In this document: one piece after another, positions 10,967-23,340 of the stretch | How positions within the stretch are numbered: the stretch's first letter is position 1 | Layout of the letters: each line of letters begins with the position of its first letter | NCBI GenBank assembly: GCA_015680685.1 | Contig: MNCI01003445.1 | Location: 286,006-350,005, forward strand | DNA length: 64,000 nucleotides | DNA from: Gnetum montanum | Taxonomy: Eukaryota; Streptophyta; Gnetopsida; Gnetales; Gnetaceae | Direction: 5' to 3' | The notes under the pieces: model-generated | The model's input: only the letters and a program-made list of their open reading frames with translations | Database searches by the model: none | Told to the model about the DNA's origin: nothing | Translations under genes and position numbers: made by a program

Positions 10967-11815
10967 TGATGAATCACAGTTTTCTAGGCCCTGATATCAT
11001 GTACACAATAGCGTAGCCTAGATACAATATCATATACACGATATCGTGATTCCTATGTTAGCCTATAAATACAACACTCAGGCACACAATGAGATAACAA
11101 TTAGATCATTAGAGAGTTAGAAGTTCTTTTTTTTTTTATAGTTTAGCTTTCATTTATTCTCAGTGCATGCCTACAATATGATGCTTGTAATTGTATGGAA
11201 CCTTTGTTCCAGTGTGATGTACTTGGACATGCACACGATTGACAATAAAGATCGAGGTTACTCCATCATTGTAGCATTCACTTAGCTTTTAATTATTTTA
11301 ATTGTTGATTATTTATTGTTGTTTTCTTAGTTAATATCTCTTTTATTATCATTTACTATTTCTGTTGTTAACATGAAATGAGTACACCTTAATCATGAAC
11401 ATTTAAGTGTAACTGCATGGTAACCTAGTAGTGTATCAAGTAGTGCTTCGATTGATGTGCACCTAGTAATCCCAAAAGTAGTACATGAAGTCCAAGATGC
11501 TTACAAATGATTAGGGACGAATGCCCATCACGCTTAGGCTAGCTTAGATCTTATTTCCTATTGCCCATTAGCTTAATTAAGTTATCTCTTATTGTCCTTA
11601 GGAGTAGCATAGTAGTAGGGATCACATCATACACTTCACTTTGGACTAAACCATACATGACAAATCAAATACTAGTCTAAGTGGGAAGATAGTGAACTAT
11701 GACCAACGTATAACTATCTAGGTGCCACAATTAGTCCATCCATAGAATTCAATCAAATTGCATGTACACACTTGTATTCATATGGTTGAGCGTAGGGGTA
11801 CCTCACCGCTCATCA
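10967..11815 (+). repeat. 3' LTR of element C (849 bp)
   Basis: It runs from TGATGAATCAC to ACCGCTCATCA and follows the polypurine stretch CGTGGGGGTA (10957-10966). It contains a perfect palindrome CACGATATCGTG (11037-11048), a TATA box TATAAATA (11064-11071) and an AATAAA signal (11244-11249) in the ACAATAAAGAT context shared by the related LTRs. Its last 35 bases (TATGGTTGAG...CTCATCA) match E closely. Confidence 0.8.
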
Positions 11816-12614
11816 ATACTCTAACCTTTCCTACATGTGTTTCATGTAGATTGTAATTGAATACTTAGATGAAGTTTCTAGGTAATGGTATAGTTAGTAG
11901 ATCAAAGTATGTTGCAGAAGTGATAGTGAAATGCAAACAAAGGATTTGCAAAATATTCCATGTAGTCAATTTTTTTATCCCATGTAATTTTGTTTATAAA
12001 GCAATTATATGTGCAATGTTGGTGTAACATTACTTGAATGTTGTTGAGTGTTTATTTTTTTAAGTATGCTTAATAGATTATAGGGTTTTATACTTGGTGT
12101 TGACCTTTTGGTATGTCAAAACCTTGAAAAATGGAGAATGTGTAAGTGTGCTTGTGAGATCTTGCAAGTATAAGAAAGGTGTATAAAGAAACCAAGATAA
12201 TAGTATGATTTAACAATTAGGATATTAAATTATAACAAGAAATTGTAGGAATTTGGATGAGATCACAATGATGCAAGGCATTTAGAATTTCAAAGAATAA
12301 GTTCTGTAGACTACTAAGATGTCTCATTTTATTGCTATACATCTCTATTGAGAAACTCTGATCTTAAGCAAGACATCTCCAGAAAATAGTAAACATCCCA
12401 AGTTAAGCCAAGACATCTTAGTCATGATGTCCCAATTCAAACCGGACATCTTATTTAAGATGTCTCAATCAAATGAGACATCTCACTTGTAAGTTAAATA
12501 AACCTAGTAAGACATCTCAAGCTCATGCAAGATGTCTTGACTAGGCATTTCTAGCCATTGTAGGAACTCCAACCAACATATGATGTTGGAAAGGCCATAA
12601 AAAAATTGATACCT
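11816..12614. other. AT-rich spacer with a GACATC/GATGTC motif cluster
   Basis: No ORF is supported. 11816-12110 has no recognisable content. 12315-12545 carries about ten copies of AAGACATCT or its complement AAGATGTCT in both orientations, like the cluster inside the K, J and L LTRs. It may be a remnant of another LTR of that family. Confidence 0.4.
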
Positions 12615-13454
12615 TAATGAGGACATCACCCAACCCTTGTGTAATTCTCAATGTATCTTAAATATGTGTGTGTCTTGTTTTTGTATGTGTCTTCTTGTGT
12701 TGATCTTTTGATGATGTTTCCATGGTGTTTTACCATATTTGATAGTGTTTTGAACTAATTTTGATGAATCTAGAAGGTTTTGAGGGCTATGGGGACTTGT
12801 TCAAAGATGTTCAAAGGTTCTTGACCTTAAAACAAGCATCTTGGTATTTAACCCTAGTAGGTGAGACATCCTAGCTACATTCAAGATGTTCCAACTACAT
12901 TGAAGACATCACATAGGATTTCAAGATGTCCCAGCTATTAATAGCCATCCCATTATTCTCCAAGACATCTCATATGAATTTTAATAGCTGTTAAATTGAA
13001 TGAAAAATTTGAGAAAAGATGAAAGGTCATACCAAGAAGCTATAAAAAGGCATCAAAGTCCTAAGGCTAATTAGGCCAATTAGAAGGAAGAAGGTTAGTC
13101 TCAAGGAGAAGAGTAAGAGAATAGATATTTGAGAGGTCTCTTGAAGCTTATGCAAGAAGAGTTTAAAAGAGAGTCTAGGGGGAGAGAGGTAAGTTGAGCG
13201 AAGAGTAGAGAGAGATAGAGTCTCAACAAGATGCCTTGATCATCATCCATATGATAACGTGATTTCTTGGATTGAGTGTGAGAGAGAGAATTTGATTCAA
13301 TATCTTATCTATCCTTAGAAATTTGGGCTTTCTTTTAGTTGTAATTTCTCTATTTGAGCAAGAATAAAACTTTCATTTTCTTTTCTTATTCAAATTTTTT
13401 GGTTTTATGACATTGAGAGAGCTTGAATTATGGAATCCTTAGAGCTTCATATCA
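12615..13454 (+). repeat. 5' LTR of element K (approximate ends)
   Basis: It starts near TGAGGACATCACCC and ends at CATATCA, by comparison with 15683-16583 and with the J LTR. It contains the GACATC/GATGTC cluster (12850-12975), a TATA-like GCTATAAAAAGG near 13040 and purine-rich leader sequence (13090-13240). The ends are set by alignment by eye and may be off by tens of bases. Confidence 0.6.
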
Positions 13455-13812
13455 AATTAATAAGAGAAACTTGCAATTGAAAACAATTGTATTCAAGTGG
13501 ATGATCCTAATCACAATTTCAAGGGATCACTCCAAATTCTTAATCTTGGATGAATTCTCTCTTGCTAATTCTTCTACTCAATCCAAGGATTTGAAAATTT
13601 CCTTTTGATCCCTAAGTTTGTCATATCTTTTAAGAAATGGAAGATAATATGGAATTGGATACCCATTGGCTTGTAATAGCTAGGTTTTGAAGATCTTATG
13701 CTTGTTTCTCTTAAGATCTAAGTATTTCTTGTCTCATTCTTTGAGAAATCTTAAAAGTTTCAACTTTCCTTGTAGAATTTTATGAAAACTACCTCTTAGG
13801 TAATTTTTCATT

Positions 13813-14274
13813 ATGCCTCCAAAGAAGAAGATAGTTCAAGATTTGTCAAGATATATGAAGGAATTAAAGACTAAACTAAAACATATTTTGAGGAGAATTA
13901 AGAGAATATCTTCCAGCCATCAAGGAAGAAATAAAGATGAAAGGTCTTGTGAAGTAGAGATCAATGAGAAAATGAGTTTTCAAGTATACCTTATTGATCA
14001 AAGGAGTGCTGAATACTCAAACGTTTTAGGAGAGGAAACCAAAAGCTATATCAAAGAGACCAAGAGATCTTCAAAGTCCAAAATGGTGCATGCTACTAAT
14101 CAAGAAGAGTTTTCACCTCATAAATTATGGGAGGTAAAGGATCAAAGCCAAAGGAATCACAAAGATCATGGGACTTCTTCAAGGAAGATTAAAGGTAGCA
14201 CCAAAAGGTATGAAACTCATTCTTTTTGCAATTATTCTATACCTTGTGATAAGGTAAAGAAAATTCTATGCTAA
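13813..14274 (+). CDS. Lysine-rich ORF of element K, unknown function
   Basis: This 153-residue ORF begins MPPKKKIVQDLSRYMKELK. The N-terminal 45 residues are strongly basic and likely helical. The middle is rich in Lys, Ser and Glu (KSYIKETKRSSKSKM), and it ends in a short Cys-containing segment. I recognise no domain. The same sequence recurs at 16908-17370 with frameshifts, so it was a real coding region. The start at 13813 is backed by the parallel ATG at 16908. It could be a derived gag N-terminus. Confidence 0.45.
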   Translation: MPPKKKIVQDLSRYMKELKTKLKHILRRIKRISSSHQGRNKDERSCEVEINEKMSFQVYLIDQRSAEYSNVLGEETKSYIKETKRSSKSKMVHATNQEEFSPHKLWEVKDQSQRNHKDHGTSSRKIKGSTKRYETHSFCNYSIPCDKVKKILC

Positions 14275-15682
14275 GTTGAGGCTATCTCATTAGGGAAACA
14301 TTAAGTATTCTAGCCAAGGTATGTGAAATAATAATCTCTTTGATGATGTTTTTAATGAAATTAAAGTTAAAGCCATGAAGGAGAGTTTACTTTTTGAGTT
14401 GCTTACTACAAAATAAGATGAAGAGCTTGCTGATGATTCCTTTAAAGAGGAGAAGCCATTGGAATTAGGAACTCCTATTTGGAATCTTGAACCTATTACA
14501 TCCCATTCAGAGACAGTAGGTATGGTCATATGCTTATGATTTAGACATTACATGTGGAGTCCTAGTGGGCTTTCAGGGACATCTTAATGTATAAAGTGAA
14601 ATGTATGTTTCACTTTTGGTGTGGCAAGAAATTTCTGTACCATTTGACCTTCCTTAACATCATGTATTCTACAAATTATTTATTTTTAGTTATCATGCTT
14701 CTGTTCTAAGATTACTTGATCCTAGGCATCACCTTGCCTAAGTGAGGGTGGGGTGTTACAAAACCTATAAGCTTTCTTAAGATTGGATAGCCATATGTTG
14801 AAGATCAAATTGAATCAAAGATGAATGGGACAAGCCATGCAAAGGTATGTGAATTTAATCTTTAGCTTATTAATGGTAGTAATGTTTCTCATGTTGAAGC
14901 TAGTGTGATGGATGCTATTATATCACTTCAGCTTAATAGTGATTTTTTCAATGATAATTATGTGCATAATGATCATTGTGGTGATTATCATGAAATTATG
15001 AGTTATACTATACAAGATGAGAGTAATGCAACTTTTGATGCCATTGTTAGTGAAAAGAATACTAATAATGGTAATTTGTTTGATGATGATGGCTATTGGA
15101 ATAGTCATTGTAAGAAGGTCATTATTGTTGTTGGTGAAGACATTGATAATGATATGATTTTCTAGAATTTGGAGTTACTTACTATGACTTATGAAAATAA
15201 TTAATTTTTCAAATGTGATGATAACCTTGATTGTCTTGGCTATGAGATAGATGAGTAGCATGAAGATAATTCAAGTTATTGCGGTGCTGATGATGAAAGG
15301 GATCTAGATGAAAGTATTCCAAATACCAAGAAGAAGAAGGTAAAGAAGAGAAAAATATGGAAGAAAGGATGTTTAATTAGGAAGCATAATCCTTTTACTT
15401 TTTCTTATTCTTCAGTTATTACAAGTTTGAATCATCATGGGGATGCAAGAGACGTATTCCAAAGTGATGTTGAAATGAAGCATGCATGATGGGGCATGAG
15501 GGCAAGCCTCCATGAGCAAGGGAAGCTTAAAACCAAAACTTGAATGATAATCATTTTCATGATGATTTTGATGCATTAAGTAATGATTATTGTGCTAAGT
15601 GTAATGTCCTTGAGTCATGGGGACATTGTGCCTTCCAGCTTGTGAAAGGTCATTAAGCATGATACTTTATGAATGGGAGAGA
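14275..15682 (+). pseudogene. Acidic Asp/Asn-rich 3' coding remnant of element K
   Basis: Outside the 14495-14761 insertion, short open stretches align with the second copy at 17420-17990. The best is 14905-15165 (MMDAIISLQLNSDFFNDNY onward; VGEDIDNDMIF near the end). It is rich in Asp, Asn and His. A Lys-rich patch (KKKKVKKRKIWKKG) follows near 15330, then a stretch shared with J and L around CATGGGGATGCAAGAG and the purine tract GAATGGGAGAGA before the LTR. No domain recognised. Confidence 0.4.
14495..14761. mobile_element. 267-bp insertion with AACCT target duplication (solo LTR or MITE)
   Basis: Compared with the sister copy at about 17590, K has an extra block here. AACCT occurs on both sides (14490-14494 and 14762-14766). 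The insert begins ATTACATCCC and ends GGGGTGTTACAA, which are roughly inverted complements and recall the TGTAACACCCC ends of many plant elements. No coding sequence. Confidence 0.55.
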
Positions 15683-16583
15683 TGATGAGGACATCACCCA
15701 ACCATTTTATAATCCTTAATGTACCTTGGATATGTGTGTCTTCTATTTTTAAATGTGTTTTCTTGTGTTGATCTTTTGATTATCATGCTAGGGTGTTTTC
15801 CATATTTGGGGTTGTTTTGGACTTATTGTGATGAGTCTAGAAGGTTTCGAGGACTATGGAAACTTGTTTGGAGGTGTCTAGAGGTTCCAAACCTCAAAAC
15901 AAGCATATTTGTATTTAGCACTAGCAGGTAAGACATCCTAGCTACATTCAAGACATTACAGATGTATTCAAGACATCCCAACTACATTCAAAATGTCCCA
16001 ATTACATTCAAGACAACCCATATGATTTTAGAACATCCTAACTATTAACATTCACTTTTAGGTGAGACATCCCATTCTTCTCCAAGATGTCCCATATGGA
16101 TTTTAATATACATCAAACTAAATGATGATTTTTAGGGTAAATGAAAGGTCATACCAAGAAGCTATAAAAAGACATCAAATGCCTAAGGCTAATTAGGCTA
16201 ATCAAAAGAAAGAAGTTTAGTCTCAAGAAGAAGAGTAAAAGAATAGAGATTTAAGAGGTCTCTTACTAACATATGTAAAAAGAGTTTAAAAGAAAGTATA
16301 GAGAGAGAGAGGTGAGTTAAGAGAAGAGCATAAAGAGCTAGAGCCTTGGCAAGGTACCTTGATCGTCATCCATGTGAGAGTGTGATTACTTTAATTGAGT
16401 GTGTGTGAGAGAGACAGAATTTGATTAAATCTCTTATCTATCCTTGGAAATTTATGCTTCAATTAAGCTATAATTTCTTCATTTGAGTAAGAATAAAGCT
16501 TTAATTTTATTTTCTTGTTTAAATTTGCTATTTCATAACATTGAGAAAGCTTGGATTGTGAAACCCATGGAAACTCCTCATCA
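15683..16583 (+). repeat. Second LTR of element K (about 900 bp)
   Basis: It begins TGATGAGGACATCACCC directly after GAATGGGAGAGA (polypurine tract) and ends near CTCCTCATCA. It is the direct counterpart of 12615-13454, with the GACATC/GATGTC cluster at 15925-16105. Confidence 0.65.
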
Positions 16584-18002
16584 AATCATTCAAGTGAATG
16601 ATTCTCATCTTAATCATAAAGGATCTTTACAAGTTCTAAAGATTGGATGAATTCTCTCTTACTAGTTATTCCACTTATCCCAAGGCTTGAAAATTTCCCT
16701 TTTATCCCTAAGTTTGCTATATCTTTCAAGAATTTGAAGATAATCATCAAATTGGATACCCATTGGCTTGTAATAGCTTGGGTTTGAAGATCTTGTGCTT
16801 ATTTCTTACAATTTGAGTATTTCTTGTCTCATTCTTTGAGAAATCTTAAAAGTTTTACTTTTTATTGTAGAATTTTATGAGAATTACCTTTTATGTTATT
16901 TTCCATTATGCTTGCAAAGAAGAAGATAGTTCAAGAATTTTCAAGAGATATAAAGGGATTAAAAACTAACTTGAAAGATAGTTTGAGGAGAATTGAGAGA
17001 ATATTCTAGTCATCAAGGAAGGAAGGCAAGAAGATGAAACGTTTAGTGAAGTAGAAATCAATGAGAAAAGGAGTTTTCAAGTATCTCTTATTGAGTAAGG
17101 GAGTGCTCAATACTCAAAGTTTTTAAGAGAGGAAACCAAGAGCTTCATTAAAGGGACCAAGAGATCCTCAAAGTTCAAGATGATGTATGTATGCTACTAG
17201 TCAAGAAGAGTTCCTACCTCATAAGTTATGGAAGGTAAAGGATCAAAGCCAAATAAGTGGCAAATATCAAGTAATTTCTTTAATGAAGATCAAAGGTAGT
17301 ACTCTAAGTATGAAACTCACTCTTTTAACAATTGTTCTATATCTTGTGATAAGGAAAAGAAGATTTTAATTCAAGTTGAGGCTATCTCATTAGAAAAAGA
17401 TGAGTCTTCTAGCTAAGGTATGTGGAATAATTTCTTTGATGATGATTTTTATGAAACTAATGTTAAAGCCATGGAGGAGAGTTTACCTTTTGATTTAGTA
17501 CCTCCAAAATGGGATGAAGAGCTTCTTAATGATTCCTTTAAAGAGGATAAGCCATTGGAATTAGGAACTTCTATTTGGAATTTTGAACCTTCAAGCTTTG
17601 AAGAAATTGGATAGCCACATGTTGAAGATAAAGTTGAACCAAAGTTGGATGGAAGAAGCCATGAATAGGTAAGTGAGTATGAGCTTTACCCTACAAATGA
17701 TAGTAATGTCTCTCATGTTGAAGTTAGTGTGATGGATGCTAGTTTTTCACTTTATCTTGGTAGTTGTTTTTTTAATTGTAATGATGAGAATCATGATTAT
17801 TATGATGATTGTGATGAAATTGTGAGTCATGTTGTAAATGATGAGAGCAATGTGGCATTTAATGTTATTGTTAATGAGAAGAAGACTAAGAATGGTAATT
17901 TGTTTGATGATAATGGCTATTAGAATAATCATTATGAGAAGATCATTATCAATGTCGGTGAAGATATTGATAATGATGACATTTTCCAAAATTTTGGGAA
18001 TA
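16584..18002 (+). pseudogene. Second copy of the element K internal region
   Basis: It repeats the K internal region: the basic ORF from ATG 16908 (frameshifted, with the piece 17187-17369), then 17420-17614 (MWNNFFDDDFYETNVKAMEE) and 17729-17923 (NDESNVAFNVIVNEKKTKN). It lacks the 267-bp insertion seen in the first copy, which is how that insertion is defined. It ends at an inverted junction with J near 18003. Confidence 0.5.
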
Positions 18003-18355
18003 TTTTGATGAGTCTAGGAGGCTCTAAGGGCTATGGGGACTTGTTTGAAGATGGCTAGAGGAATGCAATTGGAATGTCTTGGATGTAGCTAGGACGTCTC
18101 ACCTACTAGGGTTGAATAAAAAGATGCATTTTTTTAGATCTAGAACCTTTGGACACCTCCAAACAAGTTCCCATATCCTCCCAAATCTACTAAAATCATT
18201 AAAATAGTTCCAAAACCCTTCCAAACATGCCAAAATATCGTGGAATCATCATCAAAAATCAACACAAGAAGATACACACAAATAACATATAAATGTATAT
18301 CCAAAATACATTAAGGACTACATAAGTGCCAAGTGACATCCTTATCATATCTCCC
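18003..18355. repeat. Inverted LTR junction at the left end of J
   Basis: 18003-18060 is a plus-strand piece of the K/J LTR (GATGAGTCTAGGAGG...). From about 18062 to 18345 the same LTR is in minus orientation; it starts, read on the minus strand, TGATAAGGATGTCACTTGG after the purine tract AAGGGTGGGAGATA. Only the first 280 bases of this 3' LTR remain. The two pieces can pair with each other. Confidence 0.55.
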
Positions 18356-18735
18356 ACCCTTAACATGTCATGCTTAATGTTCTTTTAGAAGCTGGAAGGC
18401 ATCATGCCCCCATGACTCAAGGTCATCACTCTTAGCATAACAATCAAAACTCAATGTATCAAAAATATCATGAGAATGAGTATCACTTGAGGTTTTGGTT
18501 TTGTGCTTTTCTTGCTCATGGAGGTGGGTCCTCATGGCCTACCATGCTTCCTTCAATTGATCATCTCATTGGAATGCTTCCCTTGCATCCCCATAATGAC
18601 TCAAACCTACATAAAAGTGGCACAATGATCTAGAAATAAATTGCTAGCATTAATCCATGGAATAGGCCTCCTTGTCCTATGACCAAATACCAATGGCATA
18701 TATTCACTTGTTGCCAACTAATGTCCCTTATTATT

Positions 18736-19101
18736 TCAACATCTCCTTTCCAATATAAATTTTAGCCCAACACTTACACAAGTATCCAAAAGCATCAACC
18801 AATATACTACTTCCATCAACACCCAAGCTTGAATAGTAGCACAAATCAACTTTTTCTCATTTATATGAGACTCCACACAATCAATAATAGCATCCATATC
18901 AAATGCGTTCTCTTCAACATTAAAGAAAATTTCATTATCACAACTAGCATTCACCCTCACATTTTTCTTACAACTATAAAGCATCAATGAAGAATTCAAG
19001 TTACCAACCTGTTGGCAACCATTTGGGACACAACTGCCAATAGGTGGGAGCCTCACGATCCTATGACCTTGGGAAGTCATAAGATCTAAGGTGTTCTTCA
19101 A
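18736..19101 (-). pseudogene. 3' ORF remnant of element J
   Basis: A 121-residue open stretch (MKNTLDLMTSQGHRIVRLPP onward) with no recognised domain. Sequence just downstream on the minus strand (18600-18360) aligns with the 3' end of K at 15420-15690, so it belongs to the shared 3' part of these elements. Confidence 0.35.
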
Positions 19102-21950
19102 ACAGGGTTTAGGTGCTTACAGGTCTCTAGAAACACCAAGGCCCAAATGCCTCTAAATAAACTTAGTAGTTATAAAAAACACGAGTCATGAGTATGTGTT
19201 TACTGTTGTGAACATTGAAATGGTTTGGTTGTGTATAAAACTATAATCAGCTTTCATAAAGGATATTCAGCTAACTTTGTCAAATACTATGAATTATTGA
19301 AGGTTCCTATTTTGTTCAATCACTTAGTCTATATGGTCCTTATAATACCTACTTATAATAAATAAAATTTCGCAAAAACATTTGAGCACAATTCTACCAA
19401 TCTACTCCTAATTTCTCCCAGAGAGAAAGTTCCATAAGAAAACTAGAAATAGAGTGAAATTCAATGGACTTAGAAAGAGAAAGAAAATAAAATAAAATTA
19501 TGTGAAATCTCAAATATTTAAGCAAGATAAATTGACATGAAGAAACACTTCACAATAAAGCTATTCCTAATTCAATAACTATGAATTGTTCAAACTTTCA
19601 AAACTAAACAAGCAATTTCATTAAGATAATCTTATTATACTACCAAAAATTGTTGCGTAAATGACAACGTATGAGTCTCTATATTGGCTAGTTAATACTT
19701 GCCATAGATTGCATTCAATAGGGCTTTCGAAAAATTTGACAATTTCTTGATTGAAATACCAAGGCAATAAAGTTTCAAGAATAAAGAAGTTATTTTATTC
19801 CCATCAAATTATCAAAGATTTTCCTAGATTCTCTATGCTCAAAATAGACAATTTTATTAAGACATTACTCTTAAATTGCTCTTGAGGCTTTTCAACAACA
19901 TAAGCTCTTCTATGGAAAATCTTAATAGAAGTATAATATTTTGCAAAAATAGAGCTATAAAAGCAACCTATGAGAAATCCAAAAATTAAATGCCAAGCAT
20001 GATAATATCTAAACCATTAGCTAAGAAACTAAAACAAAATGGGAAGAAAAGAACTCACAAGATTAAAACAAAGCAATCGAATCAATGTCTTTAGCAAGTC
20101 ATCCTACAAATAATCTTTAATTGTCTTTTTTCAAATCTTGGCCCCCAAAATCTTCCCCAAAATCTTCTCCAAAATCTACCTTTAAAGGTCCTCTTATAGT
20201 AACCTTAAGGTAGTTACAATAATCATGAGAAGTTATGGGTCTTACAAATATCTTATGCATATAAATTTATAACTACCTTAGGAGTTCTAACTTTGATGGG
20301 GGATTATGAGAAATTTGAGCTATGGTTGCCAAGTGTTTCCTTAGTAATAAATATCATAAAAGTTATTATAGGAAGTTACAAAAATTTGAAAAATACATAC
20401 CATAATTGGTAAGTATCCTTTCAAATACAAATATTTAGGAATTTTAGTTAGGCTTTTCACAACTTAACCATGTGCAAATTAACTTTGAATAAGTAAAGTT
20501 CTATATATCCATCCCTTTAAATTGTAACTTTGACATTTGTGCATGTATTACTTTTCCAAACTTATGCTACCACTTATGGCCACCATAGTATATGTAATGG
20601 CTTTATTAATACTTCAATGTAGCCTTGACCTTAAAATAGGAATCACGATTTTTTTTTTTTTTGTGTAGTTTGGGTGCAAGGGTTTGTTGTTACCATGTTG
20701 CCCATTGTTGCACTGCCCTCACTGCCATGTTGCTAGTTGGCCTACTACTACATTACTCATTGGCAAGAGTGGTGTCGCTATGATGGACAAGCACATGTTG
20801 GATTTGTGGCTTCATCTAGCATCCCTGGCACATTGCTGCATCTTTTGGAAATTGCAACTTTATTTTGAAATTTTCTAAACTCCACCTATTGGTTCATCCC
20901 TACCCAACAAATGTCGGTGCTTCCAACTCCATCGTTGTTCGATGAAATTGCATCTCCTATCATCATGATCTTCGTGTCAGCACTGCATCCACCATTGCCA
21001 TCGACGTCAGATTTTGAACCATCTATTTTACTTGTTTTGGTTGTTTATTTGAGGATTTGCAATTGGCCCTTTTTGGCCGAACTAAACCACCATTGAATGT
21101 TTAATCACCTTTCTGTGTATTTTGGTTTACCTTGGTCATACTGCCAATGCTACTGCATGTTAGGGCTATCTCATTTTTATTTGAAAATCACAATTGTCAC
21201 CGTTATATTTCCATGTGTATGTAAATGTAAGATTTGCTAGTTTTGATGGTTGTGAAGGGAAAAGAAATCATGATGTCATATTACTGGTAAAAGTCCATTA
21301 TTTTTTTTCTTCTTGTATAGATGTCATTTCTAAGGTAGCAAAAATCTACTTGCTAATACAATGTTTAATATGATGAGTTGCATCAATTTTTTTTTTCCCT
21401 TGTTGGAGCAAGGATTTTGATTAATAATGTTAACTCCCACTTTATTGTTGTTCCAGTAAATTTAGGTATTATTTCATAACTCAATTACAGACCTTTACTA
21501 TTCCCTTCCCTGATTTCAACTATTTTCTTTCATTTTCCAGAGCATCCAATAGTTAGTCACAAAGGATTTCCCTTGATAATGTTGTAGTGTTTTTCTCAAA
21601 TGCAAACTTGTCAAATCTTTGTTAACCTAACCATAAGTTTTTGTCAAAATTCTTATTCCATGTTAACTATCTCCACTAGAATCTTTAAACATAAGGACTT
21701 GTAACATGCTTATGCTAAATTTAACTTTAAGCAAAAGAAATTTTGATTGCCTATGTATCCACCTTAAACTCTAAAATCTAGAGACACTAAGGACTAATGA
21801 ATAATTCATCTCCTACTTCCAGTTACACTCCATATGAGTATAACAACCAAAATAGCAACACTAAATAGATCATTTTCCCAAAACTTAGATAGGCAATGTT
21901 ACTTATGGTCTTCAAATACATCTCTTATTATTTTTATATATCATTGTCCC
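19102..21950. other. Unassigned AT-rich sequence inside element J
   Basis: 2.8 kb with no ORF I can support. 20140-20180 is a C-rich patch, 20650-20665 a run of T, and 20660-21100 is less AT-rich with repeated TTGC/CATTGC words. It takes the place where RT and integrase would be expected, so it may be a filler insertion or an unrelated element too decayed to name. Confidence 0.4.
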
Positions 21951-22019
21951 ATATCTATTGATTCCATATTCTTACTCCATAAAATGGATAAAATGTGCTA
22001 ACACAACCTTATTATTAAC

Positions 22020-22456
22020 CTAAACTTATGATTGGCTTGCCTTATGGTCCAACTATTATTTTTTCCATCAAAAATAGCCTTATTATGATAATTCCATTGT
22101 CTACCGAATATGTGATATGAACAATCAATAGGTAATACATCATAAAGAATTTGATCATGAAAATTTCCAATGGAATAATTAATAAGGCATTGTTCTTAAA
22201 CTTGCTTATAGAGATTCATCATTAACCAATGCACTTTCTATGGATTAGGGTGATGAATTGTAACTAAATGTAATGACTTCATAACCTTGGTAGAAATCAC
22301 ATTTTCTTGTGCTCCACCATGAATGAGCACACTCAAGGAATGATCTTTAACATCACAGTGAATTCTAAATAAAATCTTCCTTATAATATCTTTATTTTTA
22401 CTAACATGTCTAAAAAAAGTACAGCTATTCAACTCACTTTGATTAGCAATGTACAA
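22020..22456 (-). pseudogene. Retropepsin-like protease of element J
   Basis: The ORF at 22456-22238 holds SVLIHGGAQENVISTKVMKS, where HGG stands at the position of the catalytic Asp-Ser/Thr-Gly. After a stop, the frame continues with a segment reading CSYHIFGRQWNYHNKAIFDG, the equivalent of the ILGRPW...A-HDG end of the protease of chromovirus-like Gypsy elements. The active-site Asp appears lost. Confidence 0.6.
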
Positions 22457-22559
22457 ATAATTGTGTTCACATACCTTCTTTTAAGATTCATGTTCATCCT
22501 CTTTCATAATTTGAGTTTCCTTACCCTTAGAAGCATTCTTCTTTAACTTTATAGATTCC

Positions 22560-23340
22560 CATTTTTTATGACCTAATTCACTAGAATTATAACATATATC
22601 TTTATGTCTTGGATATCATCTTCACCATTCTCCTTGGATGATTTCCTTGACTTGTGAGCTATGTCTTTCTAATTCTTTTTATTATGATCTTTTTCCTTCT
22701 TTAAGCCAAACTTTATGATGTCTATTTCAGCCTTAAGAGCAAGATCATAGGTCTCATCAAGTGTATCAAGCTCATAGAATGTTAATTCTTGCTAATATTG
22801 AATCCTTAATCCACTAAGGAAGTTAGAAGATTGCTCATACTCAATCCAATGAACATTAGCCTTTTCCAAAGCTTTACAAAATCCAACATAAAATTCTTTT
22901 ACCTCTTGATCTCCTTATCTAAGAAATTTCAACTTATTAATGACTTCCTGATAGGAGGATGTCTTCTCAAACTTTTTCTTTAGCATGAATTCCATGAGTT
23001 GCCAACTCTCAATAGGCTTTCCATGTTCTTCAAAGTATTTGAGACATTCTTTATCCTACCAATTGGTTGCTAATCCTTAGAGCTTACTCTCAATAACATG
23101 AATCATTGACTCACTAGAAAGGTGCTCAATAAGAAAATACTTATTCACAACTCTAAGCCAAAAATAAAAGAAATTTGTACCATCAATACCTTTAACGATG
23201 GGAATATCTACATGAGGATCTCTTAAAGAACTTCTTGAAATCTTTACAAACTTTTCATTATCATTTTTCTCAGTATTATGAAGAAAAGAAAACCTTTGCT
23301 CATAACTTTAAGTTTTAGTTTCTTCTCTCATTGGAGTCCT
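22560..23340 (-). pseudogene. gag: Gag of element J with decayed zinc knuckle
   Basis: The minus strand reads DPHVDIPIVKGIDGTNFFYF, WLRVVNKYFLIEHLSSE and, after stops, GLATNW, the pattern of the retrotransposon gag core. Near 22600 it reads ICYNSSELGHKKWES, a CX2CX4HX4C knuckle in which the second and third Cys are Ser. Several stops (TAA, TAG) break the frame. Confidence 0.6.

Larger units (their letters stand above)
7265..11815 (+). mobile_element. Element C: pol-less Gypsy element of the D/E lineage
   Basis: The order is a gag remnant (7269-7763), then the post-pol untranslated module from about 8040, a short remnant of the second ORF (9989-10498), polypurine tract and LTR (10967-11815). 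Each part aligns with D and/or E. Protease, RT, RNase H and integrase are missing. Its 5' half has been displaced by the insertion of B at 7264. Confidence 0.7.
12615..16583 (+). mobile_element. Element K: LTR element with an unrecognised internal region
   Basis: Two direct LTRs (12615-13454 and 15683-16583) flank a 2.2-kb internal region without gag core, protease or pol. J has gag and protease and shares the LTR type and the 3' end, so K may be a non-autonomous partner of a J-like element. A further copy of the internal region follows the second LTR (16584-18002), giving LTR-internal-LTR-internal. Confidence 0.55.
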
